Shown here one piece after another: positions 33,170 through 41,694 of a DNA stretch of 64,000 nucleotides. The notes under the pieces are model-generated. The model had not been told where the DNA came from. It searched no databases and saw nothing but the letters and a program-made list of their open reading frames with translations. The position numbers were made by a program, and so were the translations under genes. The DNA is taken from contig NZ_CP109430.1 of the NCBI RefSeq assembly GCF_036250735.1, positions 10,602,001 through 10,666,000 on the forward strand, in the 5' to 3' direction. This DNA is from Streptosporangium sp. NBC_01495 (GTDB lineage Bacteria; Actinomycetota; Actinomycetes; Streptosporangiales; Streptosporangiaceae). Position 1 is the stretch's first letter. Each line of letters opens with the position of its first letter.

Positions 33170-33442
33170 CGGCTGGCCTGGCTGGTCGCCCGCGGGGGAA
33201 CGGCGGCGGTCCACCTGCGGGCGGCCGGTGCCGGGATCGCCGCCGTCACGCTGGAATTCCTGCTCGGACGGGTTCAGGCGCTGCTGATTCCGTGTCCGGG
33301 ACGCCAGGAGGGCGCCGGGATCTCCCGGGAGGTGCTCGGCATGTCGTTCGTCCCCATTGTGATCAAGATCTCCGGATGGAGATGCGACACCCACGAGCTG
33401 CGCGCGAAGATCTTCGAGCAGGTCAGGCTCCTGGAGCCGTGA
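33170..33442 (+). pseudogene. Coding-like remnant downstream of SDR
   Basis: An open frame without a proper start reads LAWLVARGGTAAVHLRAAGA, then VTLEFLLGRVQALLIPCPGR and FVPIVIKISGWRCDTHELRA, and stops at TGA 33440-33442. The character is protein-like and GC3-rich, but the first in-frame ATG (33341) would leave only 33 residues. It is probably the 3' part of a lost gene. Family unrecognised. Confidence 0.3.
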
Positions 33443-33510
33443 CGCCGACTTAGAGTCCGGCTCCGAGTCCGGCTCCCGTGCCGGTCACCCAATCGATGTT
33501 GCCCCCGCCG

Positions 33511-33531
33511 AAAATCAGATAGTCTGATTTT
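33511..33531. promoter_or_regulatory. Palindromic autoregulatory operator of the toxin-antitoxin pair
   Basis: A perfect inverted repeat with 9-bp arms, AAAATCAGA-TAG-TCTGATTTT, ends on the base before the antitoxin ATG. It is strikingly AT-rich in a GC-rich setting. The position fits binding by the antitoxin or antitoxin-toxin complex, the standard conditional autorepression of such operons. Confidence 0.85.
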
Positions 33532-33792
33532 ATGAAGGTGATGACTGCCACTGAGGCGTCCCGGAGCTTCGCGGTCGTTCTGGATGAGGCTGAGCGGGGG
33601 GAGACGATCGTGGTTACTCGTGGGGGTAAGCGGATCGCGGTGATCGGGCCCGCGCCTACGGCGCCGGGGCGTATGGTCAAAGCTTTCCTGGCCAGAGCCG
33701 CGGGGACGCTGGACGCCGATTTCGAGGTCGATGTCACAGCGGCCCGGGAGGTGGTCGACGACGAGATGAGGAGCACGTGGCCCGACGCCTGA
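33532..33792 (+). CDS. Phd/YefM-type antitoxin
   Basis: An 86-residue antitoxin with the Phd/YefM DNA-binding fold (MTATEASRSFAVVLDEAERG, then ETIVVTRGGKRIAVIGP) and a flexible acidic C-terminus (FEVDVTAAREVVDDEM) that would wrap and inhibit the toxin. It starts immediately after the palindrome and has no Shine-Dalgarno sequence, so the transcript may be leaderless. Its 3' end overlaps the toxin gene by 16 bp. Confidence 0.92.
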   Translation: MKVMTATEASRSFAVVLDEAERGETIVVTRGGKRIAVIGPAPTAPGRMVKAFLARAAGTLDADFEVDVTAAREVVDDEMRSTWPDA

Positions 33793-34184
33793 TTCTGGAC
33801 ACCGGCGTGCTGATCGCGGCGGAGCGGGGCAGGGCCTCCGTGGACGCGGTGATCGGAGATGCCGACGACGTGGCGGTCGCTGCGATCACCGTGGCTGAGC
33901 TGCTCGTCGGTGTGGAACTGGCGGATGCGGCGCGCCGTCCTGGGCGACAGGCCTTCGTGGATGAGGTTCTGGCGTTGATTCCGGTTGAGGAGTACACGGT
34001 GGACGTTGCCAGGGTTCACGCTCGTCTCCTGGCGCATGTGCGTCGGTCGGGAAAAACGCGGGGAGCGTACGATCTGCTGATCGCCGCGACGGCGGCCGCC
34101 ACCGCGAGAATCGTGATCACGATGGATTCGTCCGCCGGATTCGATGACCTGCCCGGGGTCCGGGCGCAGGTCGTTCCCCGCTGA
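33777..34184 (+). CDS. VapC-type PIN-domain toxin
   Basis: A 135-residue PIN-domain ribonuclease. The acidic Mg-binding residues are visible: Asp8 in LILDTGVLIA, Glu in ITVAELLVGVE, Asp in TRGAYDLLIAATA and Asp in IVITMDSSAGF. It would cleave RNA (tRNA or rRNA loops in studied VapC) when released from the antitoxin. It starts at GTG inside the antitoxin gene, so the pair is translationally coupled. Confidence 0.94.
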   Translation: MARRLILDTGVLIAAERGRASVDAVIGDADDVAVAAITVAELLVGVELADAARRPGRQAFVDEVLALIPVEEYTVDVARVHARLLAHVRRSGKTRGAYDLLIAATAAATARIVITMDSSAGFDDLPGVRAQVVPR

Positions 34185-34323
34185 ACGTGGACGGCGGCCT
34201 TGACGGCGAGGTTCACCGTGGCCCCTCTCGGCTCCCACGGAGGGTGGGCGGGGTGATCGCCGCGTTCGAAAAGCGGAGGGTCGGTGGCTCGCTCCTACCC
34301 TGACCGCGCATCCCCTGAACAGC

Positions 34324-34357
34324 CTGAACGCCCCGATATGGGTATCGGGGCGTTCAG
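34324..34357. terminator. Strong bidirectional hairpin between convergent genes
   Basis: A 15-bp perfect stem, CTGAACGCCCCGATA / TATCGGGGCGTTCAG, with a TGGG loop. It lies between the end of the toxin gene (34184) and the convergent beta-propeller gene (34529). No U-run is present. The rest of the 344-bp gap shows no gene. Confidence 0.85.
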
Positions 34358-34528
34358 GGGACGGCGGATTCACTCGGGTGCGTCACTGAGTTCGCGGAGG
34401 GCTGGGCGCCTGTCCCGGGTCATGCCGACCGGTCCGTGCGTCGCCTCGCTCCGTCCTGCTTCGTCTCGATGCCGCCGACAGGGACGTCGCTCACGATGTG
34501 TGTTCCGGTATTCGTGCCGCGCCGGGGC

Positions 34529-35500
34529 TCACGGGTGCTTGGGCAGGCGTGCGCGCAGCAGGTTGGGGTCGGTGGTCGTGGTGTAGGCGGCGCTGAGCAC
34601 GTACACGTCGTTGCCGCGCAGCGCGACGGAGGTGGGGTTCTGGAGTCCGTCGGTGGAGTCCAGAACGGTGGTGCTGGTGCCGTCGGGCTGGATGCGCACG
34701 ACCGTGTTGGGACCGTTGAGGGCGGCGAGGATTTCGTCGCCGCGGCCGGTGAAGGCGAAATCGTCGATACCGACCATGCCTGACGCCTTGACCTGCGGCG
34801 CTCCCGCCCGGTTTCCGGGGCGGATCGGAATGCGCAGGAGGGTGCCCCGATCGAGGTTGGTCACCCACAGCGCACCACCGCGTACCTTCGCGCCGTTGGC
34901 TCCGAGGAAGCCGGTCGAGGCGAGTTCGGGGGCGGTGGACCACGCGGTGGGGGTGCCGCCGGTGACGGGGACGGTCCACACCGTGCCGAGCACCGAGTCG
35001 GTGATGTAGAGCTGTTTGCCGCGCCCGTCCAGTGCCAGCCCGTTGGGCAGGCCGCCCGCGGGCAGCGCGGCGATGCGCCGCGGGGTCTGCCCGTGGCGCA
35101 TCCGCCACAGCCCCGTCAGGTCGGCCGTGCCGGTCGCGTACAGCACGTACACGGTGCCGTCCGAGGTGTGGACGATGCCGGTGGCCAGGGGGAAACCGAG
35201 TACCGGCGTGTTGACCCCGCCGTCGGCGGGTGCGGGCAGCGTCGCCAGGATGCGTGTCTTGCCCCGGGGGGTGACCTGGGCCACCTGGCGGCTGGCGGCG
35301 AAGGTGATGTTCGCCGTGCCGTCGGGCAGCAGGGCGATGTTCTCCGGCATCTGGCCCGCGGACAGGTCGAAGTGGGTGGCGACCCGCACGTCCGTCAGCG
35401 GGCCCTTGGCGGACGTCGCGCCGGCCGGCGCGGTCGCCGTCAGGGCGGCCGAGGCCATCAGAACGGCCGACATGGTGATCTTGATGCTTTGCTTTGACAT
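34529..35500 (-). CDS. Secreted SMP-30/ScyD-like beta-propeller protein
   Basis: A 323-residue exported protein. The signal peptide is SKQSIKITMSAVLMASAALT plus ATAPAGATSA with cleavage near residue 30. The mature part has repeated propeller blades: MPENIALLPDGTANITFAAS, ATGIVHTSDGTVYVLYATGT, PNGLALDGRGKQLYITDSVL and DDFAFTGRGDEILAALNGP. This fits the SMP-30/NHL-like ScyD/ScyE family of secreted proteins; activity is unknown. The start ATG follows GAAGGAACC. The frame is open far upstream but without similarity. Confidence 0.82.
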   Translation of the reverse strand: MSKQSIKITMSAVLMASAALTATAPAGATSAKGPLTDVRVATHFDLSAGQMPENIALLPDGTANITFAASRQVAQVTPRGKTRILATLPAPADGGVNTPVLGFPLATGIVHTSDGTVYVLYATGTADLTGLWRMRHGQTPRRIAALPAGGLPNGLALDGRGKQLYITDSVLGTVWTVPVTGGTPTAWSTAPELASTGFLGANGAKVRGGALWVTNLDRGTLLRIPIRPGNRAGAPQVKASGMVGIDDFAFTGRGDEILAALNGPNTVVRIQPDGTSTTVLDSTDGLQNPTSVALRGNDVYVLSAAYTTTTDPNLLRARLPKHP

Positions 35501-35694
35501 GGTTCCTTCACTGTTTTCCGGCATGCGGCAGCCGCGGTGCGGCGCCGTGGTCGAGGGGGCGCCTCGCAGGGAGGTCGCGATCGTGTCGCCGACCGGCAGG
35601 CGTGGGAGCGGCCGGCGGCAGGGGGTGGCCCGGCAGGGGACGCCGCGGCGGATACGTACTCGCCCGGTGTCCTCGGCCGACGAAGGGGCTCGGG

Positions 35695-36594
35695 TCAGGT
35701 GGTGCGGGTCTCGGCGCCGTGGCGCGGCCGGGTCGCCTCCCGCGGTGCGGTGACATGGGAGAGCAGAGTCAGGGCCGTCGCGGAGGGGGAGCCGGGATCG
35801 GCCGTGGCCACCACCAGAGCCGGGCCGTTCCCCTGCGGGCTCTGCAACGTCTGCTGGGTGACCGTCAGTGTCCCGACCAGGGGGTGGCGCATCTCGTAGT
35901 CGGCGACGTCGCAGGCCAGGACCCGGTGATCGGCCCACATCGCGGCGAACTCCGGACTGCGCATGGTCAGCTCGCCGATCAGCCCGGCCAGCAGTGGATC
36001 GTCCGGGTATCGCCCAGCCGTCAGGCGCAGGTTGCCCACCACGGCCCTGGCCTTGGCAGGCCAGTCGGCGTACAGGTCACGGGTGTGCGCGTCGAGGAAC
36101 ACCAGCCTGGTCATGTTCGGCCGTCGGCCCGGGACGTCGGGGCCGTCCGGGTCGAGATGGCCGGCGAACAGCCCGTGCCCCTGGCGGTTCCAGGCCAGGA
36201 CATCGCCGCGGCGGCCGATCACGACGGCGGGTGTGCTCCCGAAGGCCGCGAGTAGAGCGCTGGTCGCCGGGGTGACACGTTCGGTACGCGGCCGGCCCGC
36301 GAGTCCGTCCCGTCTCGGTGCGCGGGCCAGGGCGTGCAGGTGGGCACGCTCGGACTCGTCCAGTCGCAGGGCGTTCGCTATGGCGTCGAGCACCTCGCGC
36401 GAGGCGTTGTGTGACTGGCCCTGCTCCAGGCGGGTGTAGTAGGGGGCGCTGATGCCCGCGAGCATCGCGAGCTCCTCCCGCCGCAGCCCGGGTACCCGGC
36501 GCCGCTCGCCGTAGGTCCGCAGCCCGACGTCCTCGGGCCGCAGCTGGCCCCGGCGTGTCTGCAGGAAGTCGGCGAGGTGGCCGTGCTTGTTCAT
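35695..36594 (-). CDS. XRE-family regulator with MmyB-like ligand domain
   Basis: A 299-residue regulator. The N-terminal XRE HTH reads RRVPGLRREELAMLAGISAP followed by YYTRLEQGQ. The C-terminal domain is the MmyB-like (PAS-like) ligand-binding domain, with VLAWNRQGHGLFAGHLD and the closing segment DYEMRHPLVGTLTVTQQTL. MmyB-type proteins bind fatty-acid-like ligands and usually control a neighbouring oxidoreductase or transporter. No divergent intact gene follows; 36595-36879 shows only frames without similarity. Confidence 0.9.
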   Translation of the reverse strand: MNKHGHLADFLQTRRGQLRPEDVGLRTYGERRRVPGLRREELAMLAGISAPYYTRLEQGQSHNASREVLDAIANALRLDESERAHLHALARAPRRDGLAGRPRTERVTPATSALLAAFGSTPAVVIGRRGDVLAWNRQGHGLFAGHLDPDGPDVPGRRPNMTRLVFLDAHTRDLYADWPAKARAVVGNLRLTAGRYPDDPLLAGLIGELTMRSPEFAAMWADHRVLACDVADYEMRHPLVGTLTVTQQTLQSPQGNGPALVVATADPGSPSATALTLLSHVTAPREATRPRHGAETRTT

Positions 36595-36879
36595 GGAACC
36601 GAGTATGCGCGCGGCCGGCGATTCGCGCCTCACCCCGTCGGGGTAGGGATCCGCGGGGTCTGGCTCACCCGCGTCCCTTCTCGTCGCCTCCGGGAGAGTC
36701 CATGAGCGCCACCTCCGCCCCCTCCGAGCCACGGAAACCGCCTCGCCGGGCTCGCCCTGACCTCCTTCGCCTTCGCCCGGCGGCTCTGGGCCGACACGAC
36801 ACCGGACTCCGTCCACCGCCTCGTCGGCGACGTGTCACTGATCGAGACGTTGGAGTCCGGGTGCCGGCGAGGCGGAGCT

Positions 36880-37785
36880 CTAACCGCGATGTCTCCTCGC
36901 GAGATCGGCTGACAACGCGACCGTGCGGCCCTGGTCCTCGGGAAGCCCGACGGGGAAGATGATCAGTTCGGTCGCCCCCGCGTCGGCGAAACGGCCCACC
37001 GCCTTCTCGACGGCGGCCTCGTCACCGGCGACCAGGGTGTCCGCCGGGCCCGCGGAGCCCTGCCGGTCGAGCAGAGCGCGGAAAGTGGGCAGTGTCGCGG
37101 CCTGGCGGAAGCCCGCGTCGACGCGTTCACGTGTTCCGTCCACGTCGAAGGTCACGGACGCGAGCAGCCCGACGACGATGCGCGGCGCCGCTCGCCCCGC
37201 CGCCGCGGTGGTGACGGTCGGCACCACGACCTCGTCGAGGAACCGGGGCGTCGTCCACATCGTGAGCGCGCCATCCGCCTGCTCGCCCGCGAGGGCCAGC
37301 ATGCGGGGCCCGTTCGCGGCGAGCAGGAGGGACGGCGGAGTCACGCCCGGCGCGGCGACCCCGCCGACCGCGGTGACCACCTGGCCGCGGACCTCCACCT
37401 CCTCGCCCCGCAGGACCCGGCCGAGAACGTCCAAGATCTCCCGTGTGTGCTGTACGGGGGGCTGCCAGGTCAGTCCGTACCGGCCCTCGACGACCGGGGC
37501 GTGGCTCGGCCCGACGCCGAGCGTCAGCCGCCCGCCGGTGGCGGCGTGCGTGGTCAGCGCCTGGGCGGCGAGGGCGAGGGGATGCCGCGGGTAGGTCCCC
37601 ACGACGGACGTGGCCACCTCGATGCCCGGTGCGCGGTCGCCCAGCGCGGCGAACACCGTCAGCGGATCCCATCCGCCGTGCTCGCCGAGCCAGAAACGTG
37701 AGAAACCGTCCGCCGCCGCGCGCTCGATCTCTGTCAGGAGCTCCGGGATGGGCGCGGCGCCGTAGCTCGACAGTCCGATGTCCAT
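36880..37785 (-). CDS. LLM-class F420-dependent oxidoreductase
   Basis: A 301-residue luciferase-like TIM-barrel oxidoreductase of the actinobacterial TIGR03564-like group. Segments include FSRFWLGEHGGWDPLTVFAA, GIEVATSVVGTYPRHPLALA, AATGGRLTLGVGPSHAPVVE, and PSLLLAANGPRMLALAGEQA. Such enzymes use F420 (or FMN) to reduce or oxidise small molecules. It is divergent from the TetR gene at 38081. The intervening 295 bp hold partially symmetric GGTAG...CTACC sequences that could be its operator. Confidence 0.9.
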   Translation of the reverse strand: MDIGLSSYGAAPIPELLTEIERAAADGFSRFWLGEHGGWDPLTVFAALGDRAPGIEVATSVVGTYPRHPLALAAQALTTHAATGGRLTLGVGPSHAPVVEGRYGLTWQPPVQHTREILDVLGRVLRGEEVEVRGQVVTAVGGVAAPGVTPPSLLLAANGPRMLALAGEQADGALTMWTTPRFLDEVVVPTVTTAAAGRAAPRIVVGLLASVTFDVDGTRERVDAGFRQAATLPTFRALLDRQGSAGPADTLVAGDEAAVEKAVGRFADAGATELIIFPVGLPEDQGRTVALSADLARRHRG

Positions 37786-38080
37786 CGGTCAGCTCCTCGT
37801 GCCCGCTCGGTCGGGACGACGGCCGGACGGTCTCTCCGGCGATGAGCGACCGCGGTCGGAAGGTGGGACCGGGGCGACCGTCGCGGCCGGCTGTCCGGTA
37901 ACGAGGTAGCCGGCTCCGGCGTCGCCGCCGGTGACGGCGAATGTCCGGCCTGACGGGGCCGGTGGGGTATCGAGATTCCTGGTCACGAGATCTCCAGCGA
38001 TATGGTAGTAACACTTCCGCTTTAAACGTACCGCGAAAGTGGGGGTAACGCTACCGTTTCTATGGAGAGGTGTGTCACCG

Positions 38081-38644
38081 ATGCGCACGCCACGCAAGGA
38101 CCAGGTCCGAAACCGTCAGCGCCTGGTGGCCGCCGCGCGCGACGCGTTCGGTGAGCAGGGGCCGGGCATCTCGCTCGAAGAGGTCGCCCGGCGCGCGGGG
38201 GTCGGGCCGACGACGCTGTACCGGCACTTCCCCGGCAAGGAGGAACTGCTTGAGGCGGTGCTCGACGACCTGGTCGGCGCGGTGCGGGAGAACGCCGAAC
38301 GGGTCGCGCGAATCGAGGATCCACGGCAGGCGTTCCGGGCGGTGTTCACCCAGAGCTGCGACATGTCGGAGCGGGATGTGGTCACGTTCGCCCGGCTGGC
38401 CAACGTCGGCGGCCGCGTCGGGGAGTACGCCCAGCGCCTGATCGAAGGTGTCGTCGGGCCGGCCACGTCGCGGCTGCAGGAGATCGATGGGATGCGTCCC
38501 GGTATCACCGTCCAGGACATCGCCGTGTTCATCCGGATGACCCTCACCACGGACAACCCTGAGAGTCGGGTGAAGGCGATCGACACCATCCTCGACGGCC
38601 TCCTTCGGGACCGGAACGCCGGCCAGGAGCCTGGACGGGGCTGA
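38081..38644 (+). CDS. TetR-family regulator
   Basis: A 187-residue regulator. The HTH is QRLVAAARDAFGEQGPGISL, then EEVARRAGVGPTTLYRHFPG with KEELLEAVL. The C-terminal domain is the SACE_7040-like type. I start at MRTPRKDQV, although an in-frame GTG lies 9 bp upstream. It is divergent from the LLM oxidoreductase, its most likely target. Confidence 0.9.
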   Translation: MRTPRKDQVRNRQRLVAAARDAFGEQGPGISLEEVARRAGVGPTTLYRHFPGKEELLEAVLDDLVGAVRENAERVARIEDPRQAFRAVFTQSCDMSERDVVTFARLANVGGRVGEYAQRLIEGVVGPATSRLQEIDGMRPGITVQDIAVFIRMTLTTDNPESRVKAIDTILDGLLRDRNAGQEPGRG

Positions 38645-38687
38645 TCGGCTGGCGGCTCCTCCGGGTGCGGAGGGTGGAGTCGGCTTG

Positions 38688-38723
38688 GGACGCGGGGAGC
38701 CGGGGTGTCCGGCTCCCGCGTCC
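38688..38723. terminator. Bidirectional terminator between convergent TetR genes
   Basis: Arms GGACGCGGGGAGCCGG and CCGGCTCCCGCGTCC pair over 15 bp with one bulged G and a short loop. It sits exactly between the ends of two convergent TetR genes (38644 and 38732). Confidence 0.8.
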
Positions 38724-38731
38724 ATCGGTTC

Positions 38732-39316
38732 TTACGTTGAGGTCTCTGCCGGGTTCGGTACGGCCAGGCCGGCCCGGATCACCGGGTAGACGCGGCGCAT
38801 CAGCTCGCCGTCGCCGCGGAAGCGCCGCATCGCCTGCAGCCCGACGATCAGAGTCTTGATGTCGGCCGCGGTCACGTCGGCCCGTACGGTTCCCGCGCGC
38901 TGGGCCTGGTCGAGGATCTCGGCCATCATCCCCATGAACTCGTGCTCGGCGTCCGGCAGCGCCTCCGCCAGGTCGAAGCCGATTCCCGCGAAGGCGTCCG
39001 TCAGCCCCAGGTCGCTCGCGCCCTGCTCGGCCATCTGGAACAGGAACGCGTACAGCCCTTCTCCCGGGTCGGCCGCCGCCTGCGCGCGGGCACGGTCGAC
39101 GACCTGGCGCATCCGGTCGGCCACGATCGCCTGAAACAGCGATTCCTTGGTCGGGAAGTGCCGGTACACGGTGCCCGCACCCACGCCCGCCCGGCGGGCG
39201 ATCTCGTCGATCGGGACCGTGGCGCCCTCCTCGGCGAATGTCTCGTAAGCGACCTGCAGCACGCGCGCCCGGTTACGGGCGGCGTCCGCGCGCAGCGGCC
39301 GGGATCTCTCAGTCAA
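38732..39316 (-). CDS. TetR-family regulator with TTG start
   Basis: A 194-residue regulator with HTH RVLQVAYETFAEEGATVPID, then EIARRAGVGAGTVYRHFPTK. The C-terminal domain contains GLYAFLFQMAEQGASDLGLT and a final YPVIRAGLAVPN. I choose the TTG at 39316, preceded at good distance by GGAGG; the frame is open upstream into the divergent SDR gene but that cannot be coding. It is divergent from the SDR at 39396, with a palindrome in between. Confidence 0.88.
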   Translation of the reverse strand: MTERSRPLRADAARNRARVLQVAYETFAEEGATVPIDEIARRAGVGAGTVYRHFPTKESLFQAIVADRMRQVVDRARAQAAADPGEGLYAFLFQMAEQGASDLGLTDAFAGIGFDLAEALPDAEHEFMGMMAEILDQAQRAGTVRADVTAADIKTLIVGLQAMRRFRGDGELMRRVYPVIRAGLAVPNPAETST

Positions 39317-39341
39317 CAGGCCTCCAAAAAAGCGGGGCGTG

Positions 39342-39368
39342 CGTTCCGGTAAGCTTATAAACGGAACG
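39342..39368. promoter_or_regulatory. TetR operator palindrome
   Basis: Perfect 7-bp arms CGTTCCG ... CGGAACG separated by 13 bp containing AAGCTTATAAA. It lies 25 bp from the TetR start codon and 27 bp from the SDR ATG, so it could control both. The AT-rich centre may hold overlapping -10 elements. Confidence 0.75.
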
Positions 39369-39395
39369 ATCGCCCCGATTATATCTGGAGGAGTC

Positions 39396-40328
39396 ATGCC
39401 CAGACAGCGGTGGACCAGCGACGACGTGCCCAGCCGGCACGGCCGGGTCGCTGTGATCACTGGAGGCAACACCGGTATCGGCTTCGAGACCGCCAAGGTG
39501 CTCGCCGCACGCGGGGCATCCGTGGTGCTGGCCGTACGGGACGTCGACAGGGGTGGGCGGGCCGCGGCCCGGATCACCGCCGCCGTCGCGGACGCCGACG
39601 TCACAGTGCAACGCCTCGACCTGGGCTCGCTGGCATCGGTCCGAGCGGCCGCCGACGAGCTGCGCGAAACCCGCGGCCGCATCGACCTGCTGATCAACAA
39701 CGCCGGCGTGATGTACGCCCCGCACATGACCACGTCGGACGGCTTCGAGCTGCAGTTCGGGACCAACCACCTGGGCCACTTCGCCCTGACCGGGCTGTTG
39801 CTCGACATGATGCTGGCGGTGCCCGGCTCTCGTGTGGTCACCGTCAGCAGCGCGGGACACCGGCAGGGCGGGCCGATCGACTTCGGCGACCTCGACTGGA
39901 AGACCAACCGGTACAGCCGGGTCGCCGCGTACGGACACTCCAAACTGGCCAACCTGATGTTCACCTACGAGCTCCAGCGCAGACTGTCCGGCACGGGGGA
40001 GACCATCGCCGTCGCGGCGCATCCCGGGGGGTCGGACACCGGAGGATCCAAGACGGCGGTGTCACGACAGCCCGCGTTCTTCCGGGCGGCGTTCAGCGTG
40101 GTCCGGCCGCTGTTGATCCAGCCCGCCGAGATGGGGGCGCTGCCCTCACTGCGCGCCGCGACGGATCCGGCCGTCCGGGGCGGCGAGTACTACGGCCCGG
40201 ACGGATTCCAGGAGAGCAGGGGATACCCGAAGGTGGTCACGTCGATCGCGCGGTCCTACGACGTGGCCGATCAGCGTCGGCTGTGGACGATCTCGGAGGA
40301 GCTGACCGGCGTCGTCTTCCCGGTGTGA
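39396..40328 (+). CDS. SDR-family oxidoreductase (retinol dehydrogenase-like)
   Basis: A 310-residue SDR. The cofactor motif is AVITGGNTGIGFETAK, with LINNAGVM, the active-site Ser in VTVSSAGH and YxxxK in AYGHSKLAN. Arg after beta2 (VRDVDRGG) suggests NADP(H). The C-terminus (GGEYYGPDGFQESRGYP) is typical of the retinol-dehydrogenase/protochlorophyllide-like group. The ATG follows GGAGGAG. It is controlled in all likelihood by the divergent TetR. Confidence 0.92.
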   Translation: MPRQRWTSDDVPSRHGRVAVITGGNTGIGFETAKVLAARGASVVLAVRDVDRGGRAAARITAAVADADVTVQRLDLGSLASVRAAADELRETRGRIDLLINNAGVMYAPHMTTSDGFELQFGTNHLGHFALTGLLLDMMLAVPGSRVVTVSSAGHRQGGPIDFGDLDWKTNRYSRVAAYGHSKLANLMFTYELQRRLSGTGETIAVAAHPGGSDTGGSKTAVSRQPAFFRAAFSVVRPLLIQPAEMGALPSLRAATDPAVRGGEYYGPDGFQESRGYPKVVTSIARSYDVADQRRLWTISEELTGVVFPV

Positions 40329-40421
40329 CGGGCAACGGCTGTGACGTGAAAAAGCCGAATCGGCAGGTGATTCGCGTGACGCGCGGTTCTCCGACACCGG
40401 GGAACGGCGTCGGGGTCCTGG

Positions 40422-40760
40422 TCACGACGAAGCGTCCCGCGACAAGCCGTCCTGTCCGGCGCGCTCGCCGGTCACCTTGCTGGCGGGCAGCCGTCCAGCC
40501 TTGGCGCTGCCGGTGACGGTGTCGCCGGTGACGGTGAGCTGAAGGGTCAGGTTGAGCCGCATCGGTCTGGTGACGGACTGCCGCCAGGTGACTTCCCGGC
40601 CCTGGACGGTGACGTCGGCCAGCGATACTTCCTCCCCCGAGGCGGGGTCGCGGGCGACACCGCGCCAGGTGCCGTCGGGTGAGCGGGTCAGGTCCGCCTG
40701 GGCGTGCTGCTTACCGAGGGGAGTGTCGATGGTCAGGTTCCAGGTGCCTTCGGCAGACAT
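40422..40760 (-). CDS. Small beta-barrel hypothetical protein
   Basis: A 112-residue protein composed almost entirely of predicted beta strands (GTWNLTIDTPLGKQHAQADL, GTWRGVARDPASGEEVSLAD, LNLTLQLTVTGDTVTGSAKA), like a small lipocalin-type or calycin-type barrel. There is no signal peptide. It has no recognised catalytic residues. It is separated by about 100 bp from the DJ-1-type gene upstream on the same strand and may be cotranscribed. Confidence 0.55.
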   Translation of the reverse strand: MSAEGTWNLTIDTPLGKQHAQADLTRSPDGTWRGVARDPASGEEVSLADVTVQGREVTWRQSVTRPMRLNLTLQLTVTGDTVTGSAKAGRLPASKVTGERAGQDGLSRDASS

Positions 40761-40865
40761 GTACCGATCTTTCCGGATCGATGGGACGGGGTGTCAGGTG
40801 GGCGGGGTGGGGCCGCGCTCGTGCCGGGGCTGCCCGGCATCCTGAGCGGGGAGAGGGCCTGGGTG

Positions 40866-41534
40866 TCAGATGGCCGGAATCAGGCCGCGCTCGTGCCAGA
40901 CCACGCCGCGCCGTTCATGGGCGATCAGCTTCTCCACGCCGTGCGCGATCCGCGGGCCGAGTTCGCGTTCCACCAGGTACAGGCCCAGGTCCAGTCCCGA
41001 GGTGACGCCGGCGCCGCTCACCAGGTCGCCGTCGTCGACGATCCGGGCGTCGATCGGGCGGGCGCCGGTGGCTCCCAGCAGGTCCAGGCCCATGTGGTGC
41101 GTGGTGGCGGGGCGACCCTCGATCAGGCCGGCCATCGCCAGGATCAGCGAGCCGCCGCAGACCGTGGCCACCGTCACCCCGTCCCGGCGCAGGGCCTCGT
41201 CGAGCAGCCGGGAGAGGTCGGTGCCGAGGGTGCGGCCCAGGATGGCCGGGATGGTCCTGTCTCGTTCCTCGTCGGTGAGGTCCTCGTCGTCGCCGGGCAG
41301 CTCCCCGTACGCGCCGGGCACGACGATCAGGTCCGCGCGGGCCGGGTCCAGCGCGGTGACGGCCCGCAGGGACACGGTTCCGATCCCGCCGGCGACCTCG
41401 CGGGCTCCCTCGGCCGACACCAGTTCCGTTCTCACCGCCCCGCCGGTGAGCATGCCGGCCGTGTCCAGCACTTCGTAGGGGGCGATGACGTCCAAGGGGT
41501 CGAACCCGTCGAACAGGACGAACTGCGCGAGCAT
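40866..41534 (-). CDS. DJ-1/PfpI-family protein
   Basis: A 222-residue class-I glutamine-amidotransferase-fold protein. The nucleophile elbow is VATVCGGSLILAMAGLI with Cys in AxxCxG context, followed by ATTHHMGLD. This combination is typical of isonitrile hydratase- or DJ-1/ThiJ-like proteins in actinobacteria. It diverges from the GlxA-type AraC regulator, whose N-terminal domain has the same fold, a common arrangement of regulator and enzyme. Confidence 0.85.
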   Translation of the reverse strand: MLAQFVLFDGFDPLDVIAPYEVLDTAGMLTGGAVRTELVSAEGAREVAGGIGTVSLRAVTALDPARADLIVVPGAYGELPGDDEDLTDEERDRTIPAILGRTLGTDLSRLLDEALRRDGVTVATVCGGSLILAMAGLIEGRPATTHHMGLDLLGATGARPIDARIVDDGDLVSGAGVTSGLDLGLYLVERELGPRIAHGVEKLIAHERRGVVWHERGLIPAI

Positions 41535-41694
41535 CGGCAGACTCTCCTTCTTCTGGTTGTCTGTGCCCGCTCCACGCTAGGGAGGGAGGAACCGCCGCTC
41601 ACAGTGGCTGGATCGCCAAAGGCCAACGTATTCCCGCCAGCCCGGTGAAGTGCGGAAACAGATATAAGAGCGCATCTGCCGGGGAGGCGGGATC

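Noticed and set aside
33450..33531. Minus-strand glycine-rich end (GGGNIDWVTGTGAGLGAGL)
   Set aside because: It looks like a small-peptide tail, but the frame has no start codon near it and passes through the toxin-antitoxin genes. Probably coincidence.
36700..36880. Plus-strand ORF starting MSATSAPSEPRK
   Set aside because: The reading frame turns into Arg-rich shadow sequence. A second frame has hydrophobic bits but no start. Not enough to call a gene or pseudogene.
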